A DNA stretch of 64,000 nt from Ligula intestinalis (taxonomy: Eukaryota; Platyhelminthes; Cestoda; Diphyllobothriidea; Diphyllobothriidae): positions 3,142,418-3,206,417 of the forward strand of contig JAYGXS010000005.1 in the NCBI GenBank assembly GCA_036362985.1, in the 5' to 3' direction. Every line of letters begins with the position of its first letter. Positions within the stretch are counted from its first letter, which is position 1. The notes beneath the pieces are model-generated. The model ran no database searches, was not told the DNA's origin, and saw nothing but the letters and a program-made list of their open reading frames with translations. Positions 11,390 through 23,692 of the stretch are shown here, piece by piece. A program made the translations under genes and the position numbers.

Positions 11390-13430
11390 CTCTTGAAAAG
11401 GACGTATTAGCAACACTAAAGACGATTAGGTAAAGATCCTTGTACGAAGGTCAACTTATTGGAAGCATTCTTAATGATCTAAGAAGTAGAAAAAAAATTA
11501 GTTCCTATTTACGATTCAAAAGTTGTATGGAAAAACAGCTGTTTTCGACCATCCATCAACAGGCCTTCAAAAGGGTTAAACGGGTGGTTGTGCACAGTAC
11601 TAACATTGTTCCTGCAGTAGGTTAAGGGAAGGGCAATGAGTCACCTCTTCGTTCTCTTGTCTCATGTATGCCAGCTTTAGAACGTTAAATTGTGACGTGC
11701 ATGGAGTGGGAGGTCTTTCCCACGGTCGAAATCATTGGCGAGGCATGCTCTCTGTGGCTGTATGTAGCGTGGTTTTAGGCTGCCTGGATTTTGAATTACT
11801 GGCTTCTGTCGGCGTGGGATTTCCGTGTGCAGTTGGCCAAGAGAGGCCAATGGTATGTACCAACGTCTTTTGACAGCGGAGAGAAGGTTTTGCTAGACGA
11901 ATTGCCACTGTCCCAGCTGTGGCTACCAAACATTAACGCAGGCTTGAAGATAAGTTTGTTGTGATTCATGTTGATTAAGTGTGCGAGGATAGAAATTGAA
12001 CTCGATGAATTTACCCTTTTCCCTAGCCAGGCTGCTATGCGTACGCGTTTACTCTTTAAAAGAACTATTATTGTTTAGCCAACATATGTTGCTCCTCTGG
12101 AGTAGGTGAAGACGTAAACGGAAAATGGAATTCTGGTCCTACGGCATGGATACTCGCTACGATAAACTCTTAAATCTTGTCATAAAAGTTCATTTTTCCG
12201 CTTCTGTGTTGAGCGACCATCGAAATACGTAAACTTTGGTGTGTTCGTAAAGTACACAAATTAACGATATCGCCGTCTAAGTTAAGCAGTGCATGAGACC
12301 TCAAGGAATAAAAAGGCAAGAATTGGACAAAGCAGAAGTCCTTGGGGAAATCTAGTACAGTATATCCATGGCAAGCGAACACGTGTACAGGACTGGTCCA
12401 TTGAAATTGTGGTTTTAGGTGAGGAGCGACTACAGTGGCTTTGCGACTAATGCAGTTGTTGTGTAAGAGTCCTGAGATTGGGCGCAGCTAGGCTAAATAT
12501 CACGTGCACTTTTGTTGGCGGACCGGTTGCTTGGCGGGGGAACGTCCTGTCGGGGTGGCGTGCCACGTACCTAAGCCGGGTTCTAACATAAGCTACACTT
12601 TTAAACGTAATTTAGAGTGACATTACATAGCCATGCAATCCATCGTACCCCAGATTTAGGATTTACTTGCGTCATCATTTGCACCCTTGCTACTTTGGAC
12701 CACTGATTCAGTAGGTGATGAAACGAAACTTTTTGTGCCTGCGTCATTGGCCCTAATTTCAATAAATTAGACTCGCAAACTAGTCTTGTAAACCAGTAGA
12801 CAAAACGTCACTCTGCCAAAGTGCACTGTCGTTTTACCTCCATAAATTACGAATTAAAATTCGAAAAATTTGCATTTCTGCACATAAATTAGCCGTTTCT
12901 TTAAAAAAATAGGCTTCAGTAGTCGGGTATTTGGTTTAGCATGCACAATGCAACCATTTTTTAAAGTTGAGTTTGTTGAAACAAAACAGACATTCAAAGC
13001 TTATGCTAAAGCCTGCGGATGAGGAGGCATGGTAAGGTTTAGACTCCGATAAATGACTAGTCAGTTTGGAAACGATAACAGGCAATTAATATTTCAGGAT
13101 CCACATAAATAATAAGTGGTAATACAACAAGTGATTTCCAACTGTGGAACTAGCGAGGCGAAACTTTAATCCAAAATATCGAATGGAATCCAACATCCTT
13201 GAAGAATAATCTAAGCAATGACGCAACAGAGGATTGGAAATTATGTGATATGCGACCGCAGTAAGATGAGTTTTACGGGTGATGCTAGGTGCTGGAAAAA
13301 AGAGTACTTGAATAAAGAGAAAGGATACTAAAACGTACTTAATTTTTTTAATATATCTCAATATATTAAGGCCATTTAAGTTATCGGATAATCGAAAAAT
13401 ATCCACTTATATGCGGTGTTATGCAACGAG
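11390..13430 (+). repeat. Composite repeat C, long copy
   Basis: From about 12180 to 13430 this is a direct repeat of 16130-17330, about 4 kb away, sharing many blocks such as 'tctagtacag', 'ggcgtgccac', 'tgccaaagtgcac', 'atttcaataaattagactc' and 'gactagtca'. Its left half (11390-12400) matches 60540-61600, and 11640-11930 also matches 30850-31100. A minus-strand PLE C-terminal relic is embedded at 11732-11929. No terminal repeats or target duplications could be fixed by eye. Confidence 0.7.
11732..11929 (-). pseudogene. Penelope-like C-terminal tail relic
   Basis: Reads AGTVAIRLAKPSLRCQKTLV on the minus strand. Related blocks sit downstream of GIY-YIG-type sequence in other PLE copies here: TAEAAAIRLLRPLLCA at 25490-25655, TEAFKMRLNKPNIMCTKG at 54423-54833, AQAVAICLAKPALCC at 30919-31224 and DETVAIRLEILTLCCKR at 60899-61087. 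The cysteine and the AIRL...KP core are shared. No nuclease core remains in this copy. Confidence 0.6.
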
Positions 13431-13890
13431 TGAGGACTATATCACGAAATTTGGAGGGAACCCCAACTGACAAATTAATAAAAAAAGCTTTCACTTTCCA
13501 CGTATTTTTCCGAAGAAGGAAAGAAGATTTTCAAGCACCGGATCAATTTTTTTTACTATCGTGAGCTTCCAACCACTAACACAAGTCTGCCGTCAGAGCT
13601 AACAAGCAGCAACAAAAAGGAAGCTTATTAAAGTGTGCGTACATCAATCAGTTTTACGGGGTCGTTTGTTTGTAAGGGGTTAAAAACAATGATTAAAAAT
13701 GGTTGGCAGAGGGGCGATGGAGGTATACGGTAATTATACGCCAATGATTTCAACGTTTATCAGGGCGTTGGCAACAAAATATGGGTAATTATCGAAGGTA
13801 TTGGTCAATTTAAAATAAAAGAAGTCTGGGCGTGATTGTAAGTAATTGCGCAAGGATCTGTACGCTGGCGTCAATTCTAATCATAGGTTG
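13431..13890. other. No recognisable feature
   Basis: Non-coding sequence between the composite repeat and a minus-strand PLE. Nothing supportable was seen. Confidence 0.4.
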
Positions 13891-13892
13891 AT

Positions 13893-14760
13893 TCAATTTT
13901 CGTGAATGGACAGTGCTTCAATATATTCTCTCTTCTTCTGGTTACCGGCCTTGTCAAGTATCTTGTCGGCCGCAGAGTTGAATTCATGCCGGCTTTTCCA
14001 ATTATGAGATGCAAGTTGTGATATTACGTCACCTCCTCGTACAGAAGAGTTTATTTCATATGTTTGCAATCCGAGCATGCGTTCAGGTTGGACTCCGTAG
14101 TTGTAAGGACATCTTAGACCGGAATATGATTCACCACTCGGACAGTTCACTGGGAGTAAGCCGGTCTTTTTTTTATCACCCTGCTGTGCGAGTAGGTTTT
14201 TGTCTGTCCACAAGTTCAATACTGGGTCCCGCAGATATGCGCTCTGTTGTCTCTGAGACGTCCTTGATGTATGACAGGATGCGTCATATCCTCAGTGGGT
14301 CTTCCGCTTGGGTCCTCCCGGACCGAACGTGTACAAGATCAGTTTATAAATGCTTTTGAATAACTATTCCGCTAAAATTTGTCGCGAAGATGTGGGGTCT
14401 CCGGCCTACTGCAATCAGTCTGCATTCGTTTAAAGAGCCCTTTTACACAGCTTTGTTTGTGAGCAAGAAGATAATTGCGGTCAAAATCAAACATTCTAGC
14501 AAGGTTTTTTGCCTCCCTTAAAACCGTCCGCTCAACTTCACCATTAGACCTCATATTGACGAGGACAACAAGGAAACGCAGCTGCTGCCCTTCTTCGTTT
14601 TCTTCGCTCGTTTTCTGTATGTCAGGAAAGATTGCTTTCTGTAAGTTATGGAAGACTTGCAGCATATTCTTGTTGATGAGGAAAAACAGGTAGCCAACGT
14701 AACGACTCCAAAAGACGGGCTTGTGTTAAGCGAAGGCGGTCAATTTGTGCCACTTTACTG
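13893..14760 (-). mobile_element. Penelope-like element, post-RT and C-terminal part
   Basis: On the minus strand, 14665-14372 encodes FLVVLVNMRSNGEVERTVL followed by the HKQSCVKGLFKRMQTDCSRP block, the region right after the PLE reverse transcriptase core. 14219-13893 encodes a GGDVISQLASHNWKSRHEFN block and KKREYIEALSIHEN, which is the C-terminal stretch behind the GIY-YIG core. The linker and the endonuclease centre between them are mostly lost through frameshifts. The + strand frames here are shadows. Confidence 0.75.
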
Positions 14761-14884
14761 CAGATCGAGGAGCTCATCGGAGTTCCCTTGATGAGTTCCT
14801 AGGTTAATATGCATAAAAAGTTGAGGTCAAGACATAATATTCCTTCCATCATCCCCGCAGGTAAAAACGGGGCGATTTCTGCGA

Positions 14885-15951
14885 TCAGGTTGCATTTAAG
14901 CTAACGTTTCAAAAAGCTTTCTCGCTTCCATCGTCAGATCTTGGTAGCCGTTCCGCTGCTGGTGCTAGTGTGTCCAAACGTGAGCATTACGCCTGATGCA
15001 CGTTTGTCAATCGATTGCACTGGTAGATTTTTCCAGCTGCTCAAACTGCTTGCGTCCTCGCTGGACCTTTTATATGGTGCGTCCTGAACATTTTCATCTT
15101 CTTTGCTCGCGGATGCCGGCATTCGGTCCAGCGTACCTTTCTTCAACCGACCTATTGGCCCGTTCTAAGCAGGTGATAGTCTTCAGCGGAGCGCTTGGTA
15201 GGCGGGATGAAGGGCTATGTCTCTGTTTAATGTGCCAGTCAGAGGCGGCTGTAAGAATCCTGAAACTGTTCAGGAACGGTGTGCCTCATACTCTGGCGTC
15301 AACCTTCAGACAGCAGATCATGTGGCCGAAAGACCTGCTACCGTTGACCAAACAATCAGATGTGGTCAACAGAATAACATACAAAGACTGCGATACAAGT
15401 TAGGTGTGTTAAGCGGGCAGACGCCTTGGCGCAAGGTTGCATGAAAATAAGCTCGCAATCAAACGCAAGGATAAGTTGTTTATGGTCTATGAACACGTGC
15501 AGCAGGAGAATTACACGTTTCCCTCTGAGCAAGCAAGATAAAAGACCAAGCCAACGAAAAGATAGCCATATTGCTGCTAAAAAGTTTGCCCTTTACTGGC
15601 ACATTACAAAAGCCATATATCTTCATCCCGCCTTCAAAACGTTCCGCAGAAGTCTAACATCTCTGAGGAATGGAGCATTAGGTCGGCCAGGTGGAAGCTA
15701 CGGCTGGCCAAGAGCCGACATACGTGAGTGAAAAAGTTGGAAAAGCTCAGGATTCACACAAAAGACTTCAAGTGAGGGCGCCAGCAATTCAAACAGTGAC
15801 AAAAATCGATCGGTACAATTGATTGCCACACGGGCAGCAGGCAACAGGCTAGCGTTTGGACAAAAATCCGCACATCAGCAGGAGAACGGTCACCTTGATT
15901 TGAAGATAGAAGTGAGAAAGCTTTTGAAACATCAGCTTCAATACAACATGG
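14885..15951 (+). mobile_element. Penelope-like fragment bounded by inverted arms (PLE-IR 1)
   Basis: Left arm 14885-15105 is the inverted counterpart of right arm 15738-15951. Shared blocks, read outward-in, include 'gtttcaaaa-gctttctc', 'accgttc-ctgctg', 'tgtccaaacg' and 'gcaatc-attg'. Between the arms lies + strand coding for the PLE post-RT and GIY-YIG region (15240-15720): EAAVRILKLFRNGVPHTLAS, RQQIMWPKDLLPLT, a DCDTS block, TGRRLGARLHENKLAIKRKD and YEHVQQENYTF. There are frame changes near 15400 and 15530. The reverse transcriptase core is absent, so the internal region is 5'-truncated although both arms are kept. Confidence 0.72.
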
Positions 15952-16129
15952 TCCCAAAATCATCCCTTTTTTTCGGCTTCCGTAGATGACGAAAGGAATA
16001 TTGTTCATAGGTTTCTCCAGCATAGGTTAAGAACTCTTTTGGCCAAACTCGAATGAACTTATGACGAGTTCACGTATAAGTGGGCTTCGAGTCTCATCAC
16101 ATGTTTATTCGGCCATTGCTTTGTGGACA

Positions 16130-17330
16130 AGAATAGAGGGTGATTCCAATTTGCGTCGTGAATTTTTTGAAATTGTGCCAAAAGCTGAGTCGTCTAAGTT
16201 ACGCCTTGTGGGATCCCCAGGGAAGAATACGACAAGAAGTGGACAAAACAGAAGACCTTGGAAAACCTAGTACAGCATATTTAAGGCAAGCGAACGCATG
16301 TACAAGATTGGATTAATGAGATTGAGGTCTTAAATAAGGAGCGACTTTATTGCATTTGTGATGTATGCAGTTGGCCTGAGCTTGGCCGCAGCAGCGCGCG
16401 TTATCACGTGCAGTTTGTGTCAGCGGACTGTTCGCTTGGCGGTGAACATCTTGTCAGTGCGGCGTGCCACGCACTTAAGCTGGGGTCTAACATTATGATA
16501 ACAATTTAAAGGGGTTTAGCTTGATGGCACATAGCCCTGCAATCCAGCATACTCCATATATGGGATTAACTTGCCTCCTCTTTTGCACCCCTGCTACTTA
16601 AGACCAGTGGTTCAGTAACTGATAAAAAGGAAGTTTTTTTGCCTGCATTACTGGCCCTTATTTCAATAAATTAGACTCCCAAACTAGCCTCAAAAACCAT
16701 TGACCAAAGTGTCACACTGCCAAAGCACACTCTTTTTTACAAACATAAATTACGTTATTTTAGTTTGATGCAAAACGAAGAATTCAACTTCGTAAAATTT
16801 GCATTTTGTCAAATAAATTAGACGTTTGTTGCCAACAACAGGCTTTAGCGGTTGGGTCTTTGGTTTAGCATGCGCAATAAAACCACTCTTAATTTGACTT
16901 CGTTGAATCCAAATGAGTCATTAAAAGATAATTCTTAAATCCGCGGATAACGAGGCATGGTGAGATTATGACTCCGATAAACGACTAGTCATTTTGTGGA
17001 GGCTAGAAAAAATTTAATATTTCAGAATCCACAGGCTTAAAGAAAGATGACCTAAAGGTTATTTTTTACTGTAGAACTTGCAAAGCGAAGCTGTAAGCTA
17101 AAATGTCGAATGAAATTTAACAAAAAAGGAGAAAATTATCAGCAAGGAGGAAACCTGTGATCCCACTCACGCCACAGAGGATGGGAAATGATTAAATACG
17201 CCACCGCGGAAATAGGAATTTCAACGGTGGTCAGGATGCTGGAAAAGAGTACACGACAAAAGATTAATGATTGAAAACACGTTTAGTTTCGCAAATATGT
17301 CTTAATAATTTTAGACTCTTCAAACTCTCG
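16130..17330 (+). repeat. Composite repeat C, second copy
   Basis: Direct repeat of 12180-13430 in the same orientation, with several small indels. It contains 'cctagtacag', 'ggcgtgccacgca', 'tttcaataaattagact' and 'cgactagtca' in the same order. The half that carries the minus-strand C-terminal relic in the other copy is missing here. Confidence 0.7.
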
Positions 17331-20300
17331 TTTCGACTTCTTTTACTCGCAACAATGTTTGCGCAGTTACCCTTGCATCAACGGTCATGGTGATTTTTTG
17401 GTGAGCAATTTCTAGAAGCGATGCATCGACGCATTACTGAATATGAGCCCTGACAGTGATCACTTTAGACAGAATGAAAGAACGGCTGAATGTAACAACC
17501 GATGGACCGGAATGCTTTATTTTGGCAAGGTACTTGTAGATTCAGCGTACAAAAACACACAGATTTTTGTTTTGAAACATATAATGCCCTTAAACTGAAT
17601 ATTGAATAGTAAAATAAAACTATTTTTCTCGAGAGAAACGTGCATGTCGTAGCAAAAACGGCTTTCCCGATTTATAAAACCAGTGAGAATTGATCGAATG
17701 CTCTACGGTAATTTAGACTAAGATATATGCGTAATGTGGTCCAGTGGTGCTGATGATTATGTTCCAGGAATTATACCTCAATATTGAAATTAGAAATTTA
17801 TATTGACAGAAGTTAAAGTGTGCACAAAGTTTTTGGTTTATATCTTTCTAATGTGCCTTTGAATATAGGCATGTCTTTTAACTAATTCATGAGTTCTCTG
17901 CCGGTGAAAGGTGTAGGATGAAGTCGGCTTGTAGGCACTGTTGGCAGCTACAGCATATTATACTGTGAACATAGAACATCCGCACGTTTGACAAAGCACT
18001 CTTACTGAGATACAGCTATAAAATATTTTCTCACAATAGTATATTTCTATGGGGTACTTTTCTGACCACAAAACTTCCAATTCCTCTACTTGTTTTCTTC
18101 GAAGGGCCATCCGTTTGGAATATTCTTTGTCAATTATCTTTAGCTTATCTCTTAACACATCAGCACGAGTCCCACCCTTTAGGGTAAACTGCTCATGGTT
18201 GTAATGGTTCATTTATACCCTCTTTGTTAAAAAGAATAGCAATTATAGAGTTCAAGCTGTTTACGCAGTGTCTTGTCCAATTTAAGTGATTGCTTTCCCT
18301 TAACTGTACACATCCCGGCAATAATTGTACAATGTAAACTCGTAGGCTTACTATATCAATTCAATTTCGGTCACAACGGCAGCTCAACGGCTGTCATTTT
18401 TTATACTTCTGCGCGAACCAACGGGCGAAGGTAAGCCTGCCGTTACCTACAAATGTCCGACTAATTGCTGCACAACCAGTATTTGCTCCTCTAGAAAACG
18501 TGATTAGGTAAGAGGTTAGGTTCATGTGAGAATTGCCTATCGTAAAGTTTTTATTTTCCACGACAGTAAGCTAATGTGTGACTTCAAAAGTACAGGGATG
18601 CTCTTCTGCAACAAATTTCGACGGAAACGAAAATTTCAAAAAAAAATATATGAAATTGGATTTTTAAATTTGGGGAAGTCAGAATTACGGGATAAGAATA
18701 AGAGTTCATCTTCTGTTCACCGGAATAAATTGTTGGATTTTCTGACCGTTCTGACAGTTTGGGTGGCTGTCTCCTGTCGAAGCGAATACTGACTTTATCA
18801 ATCAGCATGTTTAAAGTTGCGGCTGTGCATTTTCGTTTTGAGCTGATTTATTTTTCCCCGGTCGCTTTCTGGCCATGCCTGTGGATTTATAATTGCCGCG
18901 ATGGCAGTTGGTGTTCTGTTTTGTCCCCAAGGTAGAGGATGCTGGAAGTTCTGCTCCATTCTCCGGTGGTAACGTCACATTGCGGTCCTTGTCTACAACT
19001 CCTAAATTTGGTTTGATGGTGTTTTGTCCTTTTTTACGTAATGGCGAAGGACTTTGTAGGCAAAAGGGAGGTCAAGTTGTCTGTTGACAAAGTAAGCGTC
19101 TGTGTATCATGCCTCCAGCATAAATCTTTGAGCTTTCGAGGCTCATCGGCTTATAAAAGTCGTTCTTTGAACATTAAATGCAGGGCCAGTCTCTCCAAAA
19201 TGTGATTTGGCATCTAGTCTCTGAGCCGACGCTTTGTGTTTCTGTAGGTTGGTCCGCAACTTGCTGTTAGAATCCAAAATAAAATGAAATCTAAACCAGT
19301 TTTTGAAATTTGTTTTTTTTTACTGGAAAAAAACATACTTGCTTAAGTTTGTGATGGACATTCTCGTACCCAAAAACGATCGCAAGGCATATTGTTCATG
19401 TCAGGGTGCTTACTTTGTAACTTAGTGTTTCTTCTGCCACCTGTAAAATGTACCTGTTGCAAAAAATGCCTGCGGGCAGTAGATTGTAAAGGTTAGTTTA
19501 CCGTGGCCAAAATTATGAAGTGGTTTTTTAATTCAAATTGTTGCTTTTATAGAGATAAATGATAAATTTTATGGAGAAAAGTCAAAAATATAAGAGTAGC
19601 ATCAGGATGCTGGTTTTTGAAATAAATTTATTCCACCTGTTCGATCTAAGTTAACTTTGTAAAAGGGGTACTTATTATGTTTTGTATTTTTTCTTCATTA
19701 TTGTCAATAACCTCTCAAATTGGACTGTGACTTAGAAACATAAATCTCCTTCAAATATCTTACTTGAGGAATAAGTATTTTTTCTTTTCAGTGCATTTGG
19801 GAATGAAGCCTTTTTTCAAATCGTTCTATTTCCTATCATAAAACAGCATATCTTTTCATTAAATAATAATGTTTATAATTTAAACGACGGAGTTCACAGC
19901 AACTGAAATCCCTTTTTAGCACTACCAAATTTCATTCTTAAAGCATGGATAAAGTTTCGGTTCTTTAGACGACAAAAACAGTAAATATCTGATTCGTGAA
20001 ATGGCAAACAAATTCTGAACTTTGCTAATGATTCGAAAAAAACTACTGTGGTCCGTAAGAAAAACTATTGTGCAATCTAACGTAAACGTATGCTGGTTAT
20101 GGCAAGATGTGAACTTTGAAACAAATGTTTGCGTGACTATCTACTATGCGTGCCTTCTGTGCAAAATGGCCTCTTATTTAGTATCAATTTGTGTTGCTGG
20201 TTTTCTATTTTTATTAAAATTCCAAACATTTTTAACAGAAAACGCACGCCAAATATGATTTTTTGTGCTCATTTTGTAAAAAATTAACACATTTTTTAGG

Positions 20301-20560
20301 GTTTCTAACAGCAAAGATAAAATATTCTGGTTATTGAATATTTTCTGATTATAACATATATTTAAGGGTATTAATGTTGCCTATAAAGTACAGAACATGG
20401 CACACATCCAAAAGCAAATAGTGTAAATACAAAAGTATGTTTTCCTCTTAGTGTGGAGACGTGCTTGACTTTCCCTAAAATACATCGTAACAGTTCAATT
20501 TAGGTCACCAGCAAGCAATCAAACACCCTATCGGTCTGTAATATGGGAGAGATGACAATA
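17331..20560. other. AT-rich non-coding stretch
   Basis: About 3.2 kb in which I see no repeat copy, splice-bounded exon or conserved motif. The open frames at 17958-18212 (minus), 18526-18792 (+), 18893-19087 (+) and 20022-20258 (+) are 60-90 codons long, AT-driven and lack recognisable domains. Confidence 0.45.
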
Positions 20561-21450
20561 AAGGTTAAATTGATAGGACATGTGAGAACAAGAAAAAGAA
20601 TAGCAAAAACACAACGAATAAAATTCAAACGATAACGGATGGTAGCCTCCGAAGAAGCGTTTATCGAAAAAACTGGTCAGGACAGTATACGCATTTTAGC
20701 AGCTTCATACGCATTCAACAGAAAAAAATTTAATCAGCTGATGAATGCAAAAGGCAAGAAATAATTCAGATAGAAACAATTTAAAAAGAGCTCAAGCGAA
20801 TCAAGGGTCTGCTTTGAGAGAATGACAAACCTTCCAGATTAATCCAAATGAGCATGATGGAAAAAGGAACCAGACACACCATACCAACCAAGGAAAAGAA
20901 GACGCTGATCATTAAAGTCCCAATTCAAGAAAATGCAGCGATTTAACTCCTTAGCAAGCGCCTTAACCAAGTGATGTCACAAACATTCCTAGCAGAAAAA
21001 TTTGGGTGCTATTCTTAACCAACCTAGTCCTGCACGCCAAAGGTAAAGATAGGTGTCCAGCTCAGACCACTTCAATGTGTATTTACTCATTGATTTGTTC
21101 ATGTGGAGCAGGTAATACGGATCACGTGAGCCGGAGTTTATCCAAGAGAATACGAGAGCATCATTCAGAATGGTTGAACAAAGATGAAGTCAGGAGTATC
21201 AACAGAACCATTCTTGCTCACATGGATGACTCTGGTAATTGTGGGCAGAACAAGAGGGCCAGAAGGTTTATTAGCCAGTTCCAAATAAACTACCCAAAAT
21301 GCTTGGTTCAGCGGTTGCTCGCAAAAGCATAAGCGACCGCCATCCGGTCAAGGGAATCAGGACCACAAGTCGACAGCAAAGGATCTAATGGAGTGCTTTT
21401 AAAATTATAGAGAAATAAAAGATAAAACTAACGTGCATTACGCCTTTAAA
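20560..21450 (+). mobile_element. Penelope-like element: RT tail plus GIY-YIG region
   Basis: The + strand first reads SVYRKNWSGQYTHFSSF (about 20655-20710), the distal RT/thumb landmark of PLEs. At 21050-21332 it reads CIYSLICSCGAGNTDHVSRS, then LSKRIREHHSEWL and NRTILAHMDDSGN. The SLICSCGAG and SRSLSKRIREH blocks mark the GIY-YIG endonuclease family. The usual YIG has decayed to NTDHV, so the nuclease is probably dead. Several stops separate the RT tail from the endonuclease. The left arm of the next PLE begins at 21451, directly downstream. Confidence 0.78.
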
Positions 21451-23692
21451 AAGTTGTTTGTAGAAATCAGATTTTAAGAATCCGCTTGCAATACTTTTCT
21501 TCTATTAGGGCTCTTATTAGCATGATCTCTTTGGGAAAATAAGCAACCGCCATCTGCTCTAGGAAACCAGTTTTGCTTGCACAGAAAACCCTCCAGCAGA
21601 CATCGAGCTTAGTATGATCAACGCCCACATAACTGTGAGCATTTTTCACCCTCTCTCTATCCCTTTCATCAGCCCCTCCTTTTTACCGCGTAGTTAACAA
21701 CCTATTACCTAACCCTAACCACCTCCTTTATTCCCACGACGAATTTGCCTGTAACTCTGAACGTTATTACCTACAATTACATATGTACTAAATTACTGCA
21801 TTAAATTTTTACCTTTTCATCGCAAGTACAAGCATGCTTGCCACCTGCTAACGTTAGTTATTTGAAATAACTATAAATTTGAGCGTGATAATCAACACGG
21901 AAAAATAGTGCCAAATTATCGACACTACATCAGTCGCATTTTATTACTGTGCCAACCTTATACCACCTCTAAAGATTTGATAAAAGGAATATATAAAAGT
22001 GGTATGAACCTGACACAGATATTATCGCGCTCATCATCCTCGGAAGAGGAAGAAGAAGAGGGAGAAGTGCTGGGAGCAAATTTTATTCTAGCTGACGTTT
22101 CGAAAACGTGCTCGTTCTCATCGTCAGAGCGTGTTGCTTACTCCTCCACCAGCCTTTAATTAATGCGTCTCGCCGCGAGCTGGGTGTTGTACCCATGTAC
22201 GATGCCCGTGCGCACATGTCTCAGGAAGTGCTGCTCTGAGGTGTCGACCGAAGGGAAATCGAAGTTCTGGCTGTCAATTCCCTATTTGAATAATGTCTCA
22301 GAGGCGACTGGAAGAATGCTGAAACCGTTCGGGATTGGCGTGGCTCACAAACCGGCACTAACTATCAGACAACAGGTTATGAAGCCTAACAATCCGCTAC
22401 CATTGACTGAACAATCAGCTGTGACCTGCAGCATTCCTTGCTAAGATTGTGATGCATGGTATGTTGGTGAAATGGGCAACCGTCATGGCATGAATACCAA
22501 CTCACAATCAACCGCAGAGACGAGCATTCTATAGTTTACGGACACGTGTAGCAGTGGAAACACGTTTTGGCCTTTAAAAATTCCAAGGTGATCGGCAAGG
22601 CCAGTGACACAATGGCTAGACTAGTGCTAGAAAGCTGGTCATTGACTGGCACCGTCAACAGAGCCATTGAGTTGAATCTTGCCTACCAAGCCATATGCAC
22701 AAGGCTCACGCCCGCACAGAACGGGGCGCTAAGGCGGGAGATTGGCGACACATAAAACCAAAAGTCCACCACACTGAGCGGAGTTGCTTACCACCGCGAT
22801 TCACATGACCGGCGTGGTATGGGTTCTAATGAGGGCGACTGTGAGATCGCGAACGATGGGGAGGCCGATAAATGCGCATGCGAGGACGCGAATGCGAAGA
22901 AGTCGGAGGGACAGGCCGATGCAGCGCCAATAACAGTGGAGGGGAAGGCGCCAATCAGCAGTCAACGGACGGACGAGCGCGTGGGCATCGTACATGTGTA
23001 CAACACCCGGCTCGCGGCAAAACGCATTAATTCAAGGCCGGTGGAGGAGTAAGCAACACGCTCTGACGATGAGAACGAGCACGTTTTTAAAACGTCAGCT
23101 AGAATACAATTTAATTCAAGCACTTCTTCATCTTCTTCTTCCTCTTCCGGGAATGATAAGCGCGATAATATCTGTGTCAAGTTCATACCCCTTTTATATA
23201 TTCCTGTTATAGAATCTTTAGAGGTGGTATAAGTTTGGCGCAGAAATGGAATGCGAATGATGCAGTGTCGATAATTTGGCACTATTTTTCCCTGTTGATT
23301 ATCACGCTCAAGTATTTTGTTATTTCAAATAACTCAGATTAGCAGGTGGCAAAAAGGTAAATGTAACAGCGGTAAAATGGTACATAATAAATTGTAGGTA
23401 ATAAAGTTCAGAGTTACAGGCCAATTTGTCATGGGAATAGAGGAGGTGGTTGGGGATGGGCAATAGGTTGTTAGCTACGCGGTAATAAGAGGGGGTGGTG
23501 ATGAGAGGATAGAGAGAGCGTGGAAAATGCCCACAGTTATGTGGCCGTTGACCATGCTAAGCTGGGAGCCTGCTGGTTTCCTAGAACAGATGGCGGTCGC
23601 TTATTTCCCCCAAGAGATCATGCTAATTGGAGCCCTAATAGAAGGGAATTATTACAAGCATATTCTAAAAATCTGATTTCTACAAACAACTT
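21451..23692 (+). mobile_element. Penelope-like fragment bounded by about 0.75-kb inverted arms (PLE-IR 2)
   Basis: Left arm 21451-22214 and right arm 22977-23692 are inverted copies of one sequence, alignable from end to end: 'aagttgtttgtagaaatcag' at the outer ends and 'catgtacgatgccc' at the inner ends. Each arm contains a frame that reads ILSR...EEEEEE...FILADV and KTCSFSSSERVAYSS (21908-22159 +, 23282-22962 -). The core (22215-22760, +) encodes KFWLSIPYLNNVSEATGRML, GIGVAHKPALTIRQQV, a DCDAWYVGEMGN GIY-YIG remnant and LESWSLTGTVNRAIELN. The RT core is missing. 22761-22976 is GC-richer and has no recognised protein. Confidence 0.8.
22163..22444 (+). pseudogene. PLE post-RT linker to GIY-YIG start
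   Basis: Core coding part of PLE-IR 2. The frame carries the conserved linker (IPYLNNVSEATGRMLKPFG, then VAHKPALTIRQQVMKPNNPL) and stops at the first cysteine pair of the GIY-YIG region (SIPC followed by TAA at 22441). Reading through the stop continues with DCDAWYVGEMGN. Homologous frames are in minus orientation at 47550-48272 and 36169-36504. It starts inside the left arm, so no genuine initiator can be assigned. Confidence 0.7.

Noticed and set aside
14996..15403. 135-codon + strand frame as a gene
   Set aside because: Composite of the PLE left arm and a stretch of PLE core coding; no independent protein.
21708..21720. Telomere-like cctaaccctaacc
   Set aside because: Only two units, inside a PLE arm; not a telomere or clear interstitial telomeric repeat.
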